NCBI GenBank assembly: GCA_020848835.1
Contig: JADLHJ010000039.1
Location: forward strand, 1 to 64,000
DNA length: 64,000 bases
Source: Candidatus Hydrogenedentota bacterium
GTDB lineage: Bacteria; Hydrogenedentota; Hydrogenedentia; Hydrogenedentales; SLHB01
Reading direction: 5' to 3'
In this document: positions 36,139 to 44,767 of the stretch, piece by piece
Layout: each line of letters opens with the position of its first letter
Numbering within the stretch: the stretch's first letter is position 1
Position numbers and translations under genes: made by a program
The notes under the pieces: generated by a model
Told to the model about the DNA's origin: nothing
Databases searched by the model: none
Seen by the model: only the letters and a program-made list of their open reading frames with translations

Positions 36139-36774
36139 TTGACAGCACAGACTGGAGCAGCGACCCTTACAATGGAGCTGCGCGGGCTTTTGACTCGCGC
36201 AGAGGGTCGCGACATGCCGCTCGGCGAGATTGTCGAATCGATTCCTCACCGCGGGCACGTGTTGATGATTGTGCTGTTCAGCTTTCCGATGAGCCTGCCT
36301 ATCTCTCCCCCGTTTCTTGGCGGCGTGTTTGGGATGGTGTTGACATTTCTGTCGTTTTATCTCGTCATTGGCAGGAAGCCGTGGATGCCGCACTATCTGC
36401 ACCACCGGCCGGTCTCGTATCGCGTGCTTGAGAAGACGATCGAGAAGTTGTCCTGGGTAATGCGCTATTTGGAAATCCTGTTGAAGCCGCGGCTGTTGTT
36501 CATGACGAAGGACGAACGGCTGTGGCGGTTGCACGGGGCATTTTTGTTGTTCATGTCGGTGATACTCGCATTGCCAATACCGATGCCTGCGCCGTTTACG
36601 AACTCGGTGGCTGCTTTGCCGATCTTTTTAACGTCGCTTGGGATGCTGGAGCGTGACGGGCGGATGATTATTACCGGGTATTTCTCAACGCTGCTTTGCA
36701 TCGGGTATTACCTTGCGCTGATCTTGTTGGGCAAGGAAGCGTTTGAGTGGGTTTGGCATTACTTTGGTTGGTAA
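36139..36774 (+). CDS. ExoD-like membrane protein
   Basis: A protein of about 211 residues with four membrane helices in the C-terminal part and the ExoD-family start LGEIVESIPHRGHVLMIVLFSFP followed by PISPPFLGG. ExoD was linked to exopolysaccharide synthesis in rhizobia; the molecular role is unknown. The start at TTG 36139 has AAGG six bases upstream; an ATG at 36172 is the alternative. Confidence 0.75.
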   Translation: MTAQTGAATLTMELRGLLTRAEGRDMPLGEIVESIPHRGHVLMIVLFSFPMSLPISPPFLGGVFGMVLTFLSFYLVIGRKPWMPHYLHHRPVSYRVLEKTIEKLSWVMRYLEILLKPRLLFMTKDERLWRLHGAFLLFMSVILALPIPMPAPFTNSVAALPIFLTSLGMLERDGRMIITGYFSTLLCIGYYLALILLGKEAFEWVWHYFGW

Positions 36775-36888
36775 TCCAATGCCGTTGGGCGCGCAGAGTG
36801 GCCGAAGATAATGTTGGCCGTGGCTCACTTGTGATCGTCGTACCGAGTTCGCCCTGCGCGGAGACCGGGCGCTACAATTTCCCCTCGC

Positions 36889-37788
36889 TTACGCGTCGTC
36901 TTCTTCGATTACGGTTCGGGTTAGTTCGTCGATTGCTGCTAGGGACATACTGCGTGCGCGGTCGAGGCGTTCCAACCGTTTTGTAAATTGACCCATTGCG
37001 AAGTTTTGGAAGACGGACTCGTCCTGGCCGAAAGGCGGGGTTTCGTATTGGGTGAACATCTCGTGGATCATTCCCATCGTCAGCGTGAGTAAATCGTTCA
37101 TCGTCTCCTGCACGACGTCCCACAGTGCGGCATCTTTTGAGATGAAACGGGACAGCAAGTAGATCCCAAACGCGATATGGCGCGCCTCGTCCTGTTTGAT
37201 TTTTGTGATCGCGGCGCGGGTACCGGGCATGAGGTTCTTCTCATCGAGCGCGAGGAAGTAGGCGTGATAGCCGGTTTCGGCGATGATGCCTTCGATCACC
37301 AGGTTGTAGGTTGTGGCGGCGCGGACGATTGCGCGCGGGGACCTATCCGTAACGAGCGCGTTCATTGCGCTTGGCAGGGCGTCGTAGAAGAGCGATTTAT
37401 AGCACGTTAGGTGAAAGCGATCGAGGTCGCGATCTTCATGGGCGATTTCGGTCAGGAAGCGGTCGAAGAAGTCGGCGTGTTTTGCTTCTTCCCAAAGGAA
37501 CGAAGTGAGATAGACCGATTCTTCGGGCATGTTCGATTGGTTGATTGCTTGCATGAGCGGAAGGAGATCGAGCGTGACCGCTTCTTCGCCCGCGGCGAAG
37601 GATGCGGTCAAGCGGAGAACTGCATCTCGCTCTTCGTCCGTGAAAAGCGGCCAATCAATTCTGTCTTGCGTGAAGTCGATGTCGGACGGGTTCCAGATGC
37701 CGATGCGTTTGGCTTTTTCAAAGAGGAGCATGGGCGGAGAATCGCGGCGGAGTCCTCGCGTGGTGGTAGCGAAGGCGGTGTGAGACAT
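36889..37788 (-). CDS. R2-like ligand-binding oxidase (R2lox)
   Basis: A 299-residue ferritin-like di-metal carboxylate protein. Metal ligands are Glu68, Glu101, His104, Glu166, Glu201 and His204, in GEEAVTLDLLPL, WEEAKHADF, NLVIEGIIAETGYHAY and QDEARHIAFG. Val71 and Tyr161 correspond to the residues that form the Val-Tyr cross-link in characterised R2lox proteins (mycobacterial numbering V71, Y162), so it is an R2lox rather than a ribonucleotide reductase R2. It likely binds an Mn/Fe centre and a long-chain fatty acid. It is monocistronic. Confidence 0.88.
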   Translation of the reverse strand: MSHTAFATTTRGLRRDSPPMLLFEKAKRIGIWNPSDIDFTQDRIDWPLFTDEERDAVLRLTASFAAGEEAVTLDLLPLMQAINQSNMPEESVYLTSFLWEEAKHADFFDRFLTEIAHEDRDLDRFHLTCYKSLFYDALPSAMNALVTDRSPRAIVRAATTYNLVIEGIIAETGYHAYFLALDEKNLMPGTRAAITKIKQDEARHIAFGIYLLSRFISKDAALWDVVQETMNDLLTLTMGMIHEMFTQYETPPFGQDESVFQNFAMGQFTKRLERLDRARSMSLAAIDELTRTVIEEDDA

Positions 37789-37885
37789 TTGGCTTACCTC
37801 GCAGATAGCGCCATTATGCGGTCAGTATCGATGGAGCGCAATTTGGACACGAGAACCATGTTAAGCAGTCACACTTGCAGCCAAA

Positions 37886-37901
37886 GCGGTGTCTACCCGC
37901 C
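37886..37901 (+). repeat. Short dispersed repeat word
   Basis: GCGGTGTCTACCCGCC matches 8519-8534 (GCGGTGTCTGCCCGCC) in 15 of 16 bases. Both copies are intergenic. They look like remnants of a dispersed repeat. Confidence 0.35.
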
Positions 37902-37948
37902 ACCGCACTCCAAATAATTGGTTTGCGGTATGCATCGCTTTGATACGT

Positions 37949-39511
37949 CTATTTTTTCTTTTCGGCGATCATGGTTTGCGTTGGCAGTACGATGCAGAAC
38001 TTAGAGCCTTTGCCTAGTTTTGAATTGACGAGAATTTCGCCGCCGTGTTCGGCGACGATTTTCTGACTGCATGCCAGGCCGAGGCCGGTGCCGCGCGAAC
38101 CTTTGGTGCTCGCAAATGCGGTGAAGAGTTTAGGCATGAACTCGGGTGAGATGCCTGCGCCGGTGTCTTTCACGTCGATATAGATGCTGCGATCGTCGGC
38201 GTGGGTGCGGATCGTAACCTTCCCACCTACTTCTTCGCAGGCATCGATTGCGTTGGTCACGAGATTCAGAATTGCGCGGTAGATACCGAGCCCGTCGAGC
38301 GGCACGCGCGGGAGTTCGCCGCGGACGAGTTCGATGGAGACTTTTGCACGCTCGGCCTGCGTTTTAAGCGTGTCGGCGATTTCCTTTACGAGGGCGTTGA
38401 CATCGGTGGGTGTTCGATCCGGTTCGCGTTCGCGCGAGAAGGTGACGAGGTTCAATACAAGGTCTTCCATGCGATCAACGGAGCGGCGGACGAGCGGCCA
38501 TCCTTTTTGGATGTACTTCATCTCGTTCGTTTCCAGAGAAAGATCGACGAATTCCGCGCCGCCTTTAACGCCGACCAAGATGTTTTTGATGCAGTGACCG
38601 ATACCTGCGCTGGCCTGACCGATGGCGGCCATGCGTTCGCCCTCGACCGCTTCCTTGTGAAGGCGCGCATTCTCCACGGCAACGCCAGTGACGCGGCCGA
38701 TGGCGGTGAGTAGTTTGAGATGATCGGCTTTGAAGACAACTTCCTGATCGCCTGAGTCGACGTAGATGACGCCTATAACATCTTCACGACCGCAGAGGGG
38801 CACGCACATGGCGGCGGTGATGCCGTGGTTTATGACGCTTTCGGATCCTTTGAATTCGGTTTGTGCATCGTGCGTGAGAACGGCGTCGCGATTCTCAAGC
38901 ACATGGTGTATGAGCGTCTGGCTGAGCGGAGGCCCGCTGGTCTCGTTTCCGACGGAGTGGCTTGCGTTGACCACGGGATCGCCATCATGGGGCGGTTTCG
39001 TGAGGATGAATCCGCGTTTGCAGGGCAGCGCTTCAAAAACGAGTTGCAGCAATTGCTTCAGCAGATCATCGAGATCAAACACGGTACCCAGCAACTGCGC
39101 CGCTTTATATAGAATTGGCAACTGAGTCGAGTTTGGATCGCGCACCATTTTGTTGAAGAGTTCGCCTGCGCGGTCGTAGGCGATCATCGAGCCAGTATCG
39201 GAAAGGGATTTTTGGCGCGATGCTTTTGCAATCTGGAAAGTATGCGAGCCGACGGTGAGTTGGTCGCCTTCTTCTACCTTCAATCGCGCGACACGTTCAC
39301 CGTTTACGCTGATGCCGTTGCGCGAGCCGAGGTCTTCGACTTTGAGTTGACCGGCATCCAGCCAGACGCGGGCGTGGCGGCGAGATACGAGCGAGTCGGG
39401 AAGCACCACATCGCATTCGGATGCGCGGCCCAACACCAGGCCTTCGTTGCCGATGTGATAGGTACTTATGCTTTGGCCGTCCTTTTTCAGGACCAATTCG
39501 AATTGTGCCAT
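37949..39511 (-). CDS. FHA-GAF histidine kinase
   Basis: A 520-residue cytosolic sensor kinase. Domains in order: FHA (about 1-95, with LVLGRASECDVVLPD, SRRHARV and LGSRNGISVNGE), GAF (about 145-290), a His-containing dimerisation segment (ASAGIGHCIKNILVGVKGG, His near 306), and HATPase (NLVTNAIDAC, DTGAGISPEF, TKGSRGTGLGLACSQKI). The FHA domain would bind a phosphothreonine protein, linking Ser/Thr kinase signalling to a two-component output. No response regulator gene is adjacent. Confidence 0.87.
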   Translation of the reverse strand: MAQFELVLKKDGQSISTYHIGNEGLVLGRASECDVVLPDSLVSRRHARVWLDAGQLKVEDLGSRNGISVNGERVARLKVEEGDQLTVGSHTFQIAKASRQKSLSDTGSMIAYDRAGELFNKMVRDPNSTQLPILYKAAQLLGTVFDLDDLLKQLLQLVFEALPCKRGFILTKPPHDGDPVVNASHSVGNETSGPPLSQTLIHHVLENRDAVLTHDAQTEFKGSESVINHGITAAMCVPLCGREDVIGVIYVDSGDQEVVFKADHLKLLTAIGRVTGVAVENARLHKEAVEGERMAAIGQASAGIGHCIKNILVGVKGGAEFVDLSLETNEMKYIQKGWPLVRRSVDRMEDLVLNLVTFSREREPDRTPTDVNALVKEIADTLKTQAERAKVSIELVRGELPRVPLDGLGIYRAILNLVTNAIDACEEVGGKVTIRTHADDRSIYIDVKDTGAGISPEFMPKLFTAFASTKGSRGTGLGLACSQKIVAEHGGEILVNSKLGKGSKFCIVLPTQTMIAEKKK

Positions 39512-40173
39512 GGGACTCCGCTGAAAACTGGCTCCTAAGAGGGGAAAAACCCTGTGATGAAGATTTTCCCCTCCACTACTTTATCACGTGCGATGTGCCG
39601 TGCGGCAAAGACAGTACACGGGGCGCAACATTTTGGGCTTTGAGGCGCGTTCGATAAGGACTCGGAACGGTACCGCTCGGAGCCGATGTTGCCATGATGA
39701 AACTCAGTGCTCCAACGCGGATGTGTCGGCCCTTCAGGCCTTGAGAGAACCGTGGGCGTCCCCTTTTCCCGGGCCTCACGGCCCAGGCTCGGAGCCGTGT
39801 CGCGCCTTTAGCGCTGAATGCTCGCTCTGCAAAACGGCTCGTCCTATACAAGGTTGTAACAGAACAGGCCGGTGTCGTATTCGCAAATCAGACACGCGTA
39901 TGCTTTCATACATTAGCCCAGCGTATTGCAGTGACGAACGGCCAGAGGCACGGACGACGTTTGGGAATCAAGGGGCAATTGATTGACAGAGAGAAACTTT
40001 TCACGCGAAACGACCTCTGTTTATTTGCCAATTTATAGGTTTAGTGCGAATTTTAACACAAACTGGCCAGGGAGAAGTAATATAAAAATAACTCGCGACA
40101 AAAAGATGTTGCCGACATAAAACACTGATGGTATATTCAGGCGGCGACTGGGTAGGCCAGCTTTGGGGTGGGG
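39512..40173. other. Intergenic region with a hairpin-rich repeat block
   Basis: About 660 bases with no supported gene. Positions 39728-39814 hold three small hairpins in a row: GGCC/GGCC around CTTCA (39728-39740), GGGCC/GGCCC around TCAC (39771-39784), and GCGC/GCGC around CTTTA (39802-39814). An open frame on the minus strand across this block encodes the kind of short Arg/Gly peptide (GLKGRHI) seen in dispersed repeats of Planctomycetes-like genomes, and is not taken as a gene. The block is followed by copy 2 of the 49-base conserved element. Confidence 0.5.
40005..40053 (+). repeat. Conserved 49-base intergenic element, copy 2
   Basis: CGCGAAACGACCTCT, 23 bases, TAGTGCGAATT: the same blocks and spacing as at 32903-32951. 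This copy ends about 120 bases upstream of the helicase gene. Confidence 0.6.
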
Positions 40174-42456
40174 ATGAACGCAGCACAAATAATAGATCGG
40201 TTGAAGGCAGATACATCGTTTCGGCAAAACATGACGGCCTGGAAAACGATGCCGGCGCGGGAGGCGCGTTACGCGGGCTATCCGGAACGGCTGCATCCCA
40301 AGCTTGTGGAGGGTCTGAAGGCGCGCGGAATAGCGAACCTGTACACCCACCAGCGGGACGCTGTGGACGCGGTGCTGGACGGCGGGCATGTGTGCGTCGT
40401 GACGCCTACGGCTTCGGGTAAAACGCTTTGCTACAACGTCCCTGTTTTGAACGCGATTATCGGCAACCCGAACGCGCGGGCATTGTATCTGTTCCCGACG
40501 AAGGCGTTGTCGCAGGACCAGGTTGCGGAATTGCAGACAACAATCGAAACGCTGGACGTGAAGATTGGGACCTATACGTTCGATGGGGACACGCCGGCCT
40601 CCGCACGAAAGGCGATTCGTAGCGCGGGGCATATAGTCGTTACGAACCCGGACATGTTGCACACGGGGATTCTCCCCCACCACACGATTTGGATGAAGCT
40701 GTTTGAGAACCTTGAGTTTGTGGTGATCGACGAGCTGCATCATTACCGCGGGGTCTTTGGCAGTCATTTGGCGAATGTGCTGCGGCGACTGAAACGAATT
40801 TGTGCCTTTTACGGATCGAACCCGAAGTTTATTTGTTGCAGCGCGACGATTAACAACCCGAAGGAGATGGCGGAACGTATCGTCGAGAAACCGATGCGGC
40901 TGGTGGACAACAATGGCGCGCCGCAGGGTGAACGGCATTTTCTTTTTTATAACCCGCCGGTCGTGAACCGTGAGTTGGGAATTCGCGCGTCTTCGGTGAA
41001 GGAGGCTACGCGGATTGCGTCGCAAATGTTGACACGCAATGTGCAGTCGATCGTGTTTGCGCGGAGCCGGTTGCGCGTTGAGATTCTGACTACCTATTTG
41101 AAAGAGCAGGTGCGACGACTAGGCAAGAGCGACAAGCTTGTGTGCGGGTATCGCGGAGGCTATCTGCCAACCGAACGACGAGCGATTGAGCGCGGGTTGC
41201 GCAATGGCGAGATCATGGCCGTCGTGAGCACGAACGCGCTGGAATTGGGAATCGATATTGGTTCTCTCGACGTCTGCATCATGACCGGGTACTCGGGGAG
41301 TGTCGCGAGCACGTGGCAACAGGCGGGGCGTGCGGGACGGCGATCGGGTGTTTCGTTGGTAGTGTTGATTGCATCCAGCGCGCCGTTGGACCAATACATC
41401 ATCAGCAACCCACAGTATTTTTTTGAGCAGGCGCCGGAGAGCGCTACGGTCGATCCGAACAATCTGATCATTATGACGAGCCATATTAAATGCGCGGCGT
41501 TTGAAATCCCGTTCAAGGAAGGCGAAGTGTTTGGTGTGGACGTGGCGTCCACTACGGAGATTCTCGATTTTCTTGCCGAACAGCGCGTGTTGCGCAAGTC
41601 GCGGGACAAGTGGCATTGGAGCGCGGATACGTATCCGGCTGAAGACATCAGCTTGCGAACGGCCGCGCCGGGCAACGTTGTGATTCTCGATACATCGCAG
41701 AATGGGCGTGTGATTGGTGAAGTGGATTTGTTTGCTGCGCCGGTGGAGGTTTACGAGAACGCGATATACTTGCACCAGAGCGCGCAGTACACAATCGACA
41801 AGCTCGACCTTGATGATCGAAAAGCCTACGCGCGGCCGGTAGACGTGGATTATTACACTGACGCGCAGATTAAGGTGGATTTGAAAGTTGTGGATACGTT
41901 TCGCGAGGAGCATACGGGATCCGCGGTAAGGCGCACGGGCGAGCTGAGCGTCACTTGGCTGCCGAGTATTTATAAGAAAATAAAGTTTGGTACGCATGAG
42001 AATGTCGGTTGGGGCGAGATTCATTTGCCTGAGAGCACGATGCACACGACGGGGTATTGGATCGAGTTTCCCGAGAAGGCCGCAGAGATGCTTGATATTA
42101 AGCAGACGGAATTGTCGGAGGCCTTGAGCGGGCTCGCGAATACGTTGCGGCAGGTGGCACCAGTGCAGGTGATGTGCGATCCCACGGACATCCGCGCACA
42201 GGGGATGCTTCGCGCGCCGTTTTCGGAATTGCCGACGATTTATTTGTATGAGACGTATCCCGGTGGTGTGGGATTTAGCGAGAAGCTTTTTACGCATCAC
42301 CGGAGATTGTTTGAAGCGGCGATTTCACTGATCAGCGGATGCACATGTAAAGAGGGATGCCCAAGCTGCACGGGGCCTTCGTTAGAAGTTGGCGCGCACG
42401 GAAAGAAGGGTGCGTTAAGGTTGGCTCAATTGGCGCTGGATCCCGCCTCGGCGTGA
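40174..42456 (+). CDS. DEAD/DEAH-box helicase with MZB/DUF1998-type C-terminus (YprA-like)
   Basis: A helicase of about 760 residues. Motifs: Q-type YTHQRDAVDAV, Walker A TPTASGKTL, DELHHYRG (motif II), CCSATINNP (motif III), ALELGIDIGSLDV and QQAGRAGRRSG (motifs V-VI). The C-terminus carries the four-cysteine cluster CTCKEGCPSC of this helicase group, which resembles B. subtilis YprA and MrfA. MrfA-type proteins act in DNA repair with an exonuclease encoded next door, as is the case here. The ATG at 40174 is preferred over a GTG at 40168. Confidence 0.88.
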   Translation: MNAAQIIDRLKADTSFRQNMTAWKTMPAREARYAGYPERLHPKLVEGLKARGIANLYTHQRDAVDAVLDGGHVCVVTPTASGKTLCYNVPVLNAIIGNPNARALYLFPTKALSQDQVAELQTTIETLDVKIGTYTFDGDTPASARKAIRSAGHIVVTNPDMLHTGILPHHTIWMKLFENLEFVVIDELHHYRGVFGSHLANVLRRLKRICAFYGSNPKFICCSATINNPKEMAERIVEKPMRLVDNNGAPQGERHFLFYNPPVVNRELGIRASSVKEATRIASQMLTRNVQSIVFARSRLRVEILTTYLKEQVRRLGKSDKLVCGYRGGYLPTERRAIERGLRNGEIMAVVSTNALELGIDIGSLDVCIMTGYSGSVASTWQQAGRAGRRSGVSLVVLIASSAPLDQYIISNPQYFFEQAPESATVDPNNLIIMTSHIKCAAFEIPFKEGEVFGVDVASTTEILDFLAEQRVLRKSRDKWHWSADTYPAEDISLRTAAPGNVVILDTSQNGRVIGEVDLFAAPVEVYENAIYLHQSAQYTIDKLDLDDRKAYARPVDVDYYTDAQIKVDLKVVDTFREEHTGSAVRRTGELSVTWLPSIYKKIKFGTHENVGWGEIHLPESTMHTTGYWIEFPEKAAEMLDIKQTELSEALSGLANTLRQVAPVQVMCDPTDIRAQGMLRAPFSELPTIYLYETYPGGVGFSEKLFTHHRRLFEAAISLISGCTCKEGCPSCTGPSLEVGAHGKKGALRLAQLALDPASA

Positions 42457-42460
42457 ACGT

Positions 42461-43753
42461 ATGTCAGACGTTCGTAACAAACTCGCATCGCTCTTGAATA
42501 CGCCGGGCCTTATGAAAGGCGCGGACTGGCAAGAGAAATTAGAGACGCTGCGTTTGGAGCGCGAATCTGGCGAATACGAAATCGATCGCGTGGTGCGGGG
42601 CCAGACGATTGGTGATGCGGAGCGCGGATTTTTTCTTTCGCAAGAAGCTTATTCTTTGGACACCTATCAGGGTGCTATTGAACTCGGCTCCGTGTTGCAT
42701 GCCAGCGGTGATCACGTGGCATTTTCCGGCGCTGACGATACCTTGAAAGAATTCGATCCGCGCAAGGCACTGTTCATCGACACAGAGACCACGGGGCTTG
42801 CGGGCGGGACCGGGACGATTGCATTCTTAGTTGGCGTGGCGTATTTCACGGAGGAAGGCATTCGGCTTGATCAGTGTTTTCTGCGCGACTTTGACGACGA
42901 AGAGCCGATGCTGGAATACCTTGCTGAGGTATTTCGTGGCAAGGAAGCGGTCGTGAGTTATAACGGCAAGAGTTTTGATATGCCGCTGTTGCGCACGCGA
43001 TTTATTCAGAACCGGATACCGTTCCGGCTTGACGCTTCGATGCATTTCGATCTGTTGCACGCTGCCCGGCGCTTTTGGAAGCGCAGGCTTGGGGCGTGCA
43101 ACCTTGGGAATGTCGAGCGCGAGATACTGGGAATCGAACGTCATGGAGACGTGCCCAGCTACCTGATTCCACAGATGTGGTTCGATTATCTGCGTACGCG
43201 TGACGCGCGACCTTTGGAGGGTGTGTTTTATCACCATAAGATGGACATCCTCTCGCTGGTCGCGCTTACGGGGTGGCTCTCGCGATGCCTTGCGATGCCG
43301 GATGGCGAGGGGTTTACGCATACCGAAGATCGCATATCACTGGTTCGCGTGTACTTCAACCAGAAACGCTATCAAGAGGTCGTTACTTTTGCGGATCGAC
43401 TGATTGCCGATGAACGAGACACGGGCATGCGCAAGGAATGCTTGAATATGCTGGCGATTGCGTGCAAGCGATTACAGAATTTTTCGCGGATGCAGGAAGT
43501 GTTGGAGATCATTATCGATGAAAATCCGAGCGACCTGCAGACGCGTTGGGAGTTGGCAAAGCACTACGAACATCGCGCACGCGATTTCGCCGCGGCGGAG
43601 CGGCTGTGCACCGAAGCGATCAGCCAACTGGAAATGCGCGTGGCGCTTGGACGTGGCCTGGATACGGCTGCTGCCATGCTGAGCAGTTTTGAACACCGGC
43701 TGGCGAGGATCCGCGCTAAACTCAGCCGAGCTTCGGCACACGATGCCCTATGA
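42461..43753 (+). CDS. Ribonuclease H-like exonuclease with C-terminal TPR (YprB/MrfB-like)
   Basis: A 430-residue protein with a DEDD exonuclease domain: ALFIDTETTGLAGG holds the first Asp and Glu, YNGKSFDMPLLRTRF the second Asp, and YHHKMDILSLVALTG the last Asp and the His side. The C-terminal 130 residues are TPR-like. It starts four bases after the helicase gene; the pair matches the YprA-YprB (MrfA-MrfB) repair couple. Its stop overlaps the ATG of the next gene. Confidence 0.85.
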   Translation: MSDVRNKLASLLNTPGLMKGADWQEKLETLRLERESGEYEIDRVVRGQTIGDAERGFFLSQEAYSLDTYQGAIELGSVLHASGDHVAFSGADDTLKEFDPRKALFIDTETTGLAGGTGTIAFLVGVAYFTEEGIRLDQCFLRDFDDEEPMLEYLAEVFRGKEAVVSYNGKSFDMPLLRTRFIQNRIPFRLDASMHFDLLHAARRFWKRRLGACNLGNVEREILGIERHGDVPSYLIPQMWFDYLRTRDARPLEGVFYHHKMDILSLVALTGWLSRCLAMPDGEGFTHTEDRISLVRVYFNQKRYQEVVTFADRLIADERDTGMRKECLNMLAIACKRLQNFSRMQEVLEIIIDENPSDLQTRWELAKHYEHRARDFAAAERLCTEAISQLEMRVALGRGLDTAAAMLSSFEHRLARIRAKLSRASAHDAL

Positions 43754-44408
43754 GTGAACTCGAGCGGTACAACGAAGCATGGAAGGCTTGCAGGCTACCC
43801 GACAAGCTGACGTTCGAGGACTGGGTAAATCACATATTCGACCATCCTATTCTAAAACCGGAATGGTATCACCAACATCCCGAGTCGGGATTCCTTCAAT
43901 TGTGGAAGGAAACAGCATTTCCAGCGGTGACGTTGGGATATATGGCAAGACTGTTTTCGAGCCCGGAGTTTTTGATACCCCGTTTTTCGCGCGCACAAAT
44001 CGATCAAGGCTTGTATTATCTGATCTCCAGCGGGTGCTCGGAGCATTTCTTGCTGCTCCGCAATGAAACAATTCCATGGCCCGGACGCCGCGCCTGTTTT
44101 GATGCGATGATCCATTTCTACGCAAAACTCATTGCTCCCGTGTATGGCAACGATATTGTCCACTATGACCAGGAGCCTGGCGACCGGATAAGCCCAACTT
44201 CGCTTGCTACATGTGGTGGGACGTCATTCCTATCTCCGCAGAGATGGAGCATCCAGACCGTGACCGAATAAACGATGCGGTCTTGCACGTTTTTGAGGAA
44301 GTGTTAAAGCTTGATTCAGAGGCCTGCCTCGAAAGTGTGCTGCATGGATTGGGTCATTGGGGATTGTGGCTAAATGAACGAACTCGCCCGATAGTCGAAA
44401 ACTTTTGA
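43750..44408 (+). pseudogene. Hypothetical protein gene broken by a frameshift
   Basis: The first reading frame begins with MSELERYNEAWKACRLPDKL and reads as sensible protein up to HYDQEPGD near 44183. The remaining residues of that frame are unlike protein. From there the next frame continues with DKPNFACYMWWDVIPISAEM and LHGLGHWGLWLNE to a stop at 44406. Adding one C at GACCGG (44182-44187) would rejoin them into one protein of about 219 residues. No family is recognised. It overlaps the exonuclease stop (ATGA), so it was the third gene of that operon. A sequencing error is possible. Confidence 0.65.
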
Positions 44409-44528
44409 AACGACGCGACATCTCACCCAGACTTCGGGCTTACGCCGAACAGGCGGCAACGGGTTGTGTTTTATAGTGTGCTCGACACGTCGTGAGTTCA
44501 ATCGCACTCGTTCGGGCGTGGCGAGAGT

Positions 44529-44558
44529 TTGACACAACTTGCCGATGACACGTAAACT
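44529..44558 (+). promoter_or_regulatory. Promoter of tRNA-Pro
   Basis: TTGACA (44529-44534), an 18-base spacer and TAAACT (44553-44558), about 19 bases before the tRNA 5' end. Confidence 0.6.
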
Positions 44559-44576
44559 ATCCCTCCAAATGGTCGT

Positions 44577-44655
44577 CGGGGTGTAGCGCAGCCCGGTTTA
44601 GCGCGCTTCGTTCGGGACGAAGAGGTCGGTGGTTCGAATCCACTCACCCCGACCA
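44577..44655 (+). tRNA. tRNA-Pro (anticodon CGG), likely attachment site
   Basis: CGGGGTG pairs with CACCCCG; the anticodon stem CTTCG/CGAAG holds the loop TTCGGGA with anticodon CGG at 44613-44615; the T-loop is TTCGAAT; and CCA is encoded. A tyrosine recombinase gene begins 113 bases downstream on the same strand. Such elements commonly integrate into the 3' half of a tRNA, so this is the likely attL side. A second copy of the tRNA 3' end is not found before 64000. Confidence 0.93.
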
Positions 44656-44726
44656 TTTATAAGTCTTGGCTGAATCCCAGGTTAGGGATACCCACCGTGA
44701 TGGCGGCGCGGCCGTAACTCTAGGCC

Positions 44727-44751
44727 GAAAGCATGTACCGTACATGCTTTC
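44727..44751. promoter_or_regulatory. Perfect 12-1-12 palindrome before the integrase gene
   Basis: GAAAGCATGTAC, one C, then GTACATGCTTTC: a perfect 25-base dyad that ends 16 bases before the integrase ATG. It overlaps the leader, so it is probably an operator for an element-encoded repressor, or an arm-type recombinase/excisionase site. Confidence 0.65.
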
Positions 44752-44767
44752 TTTCCGGAGACGCCGT

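Noticed and set aside
41119..42300. A 393-codon minus-strand open frame inside the helicase gene
   Set aside because: It is a shadow frame of a well-supported helicase; its product is Arg/His-rich without motifs.
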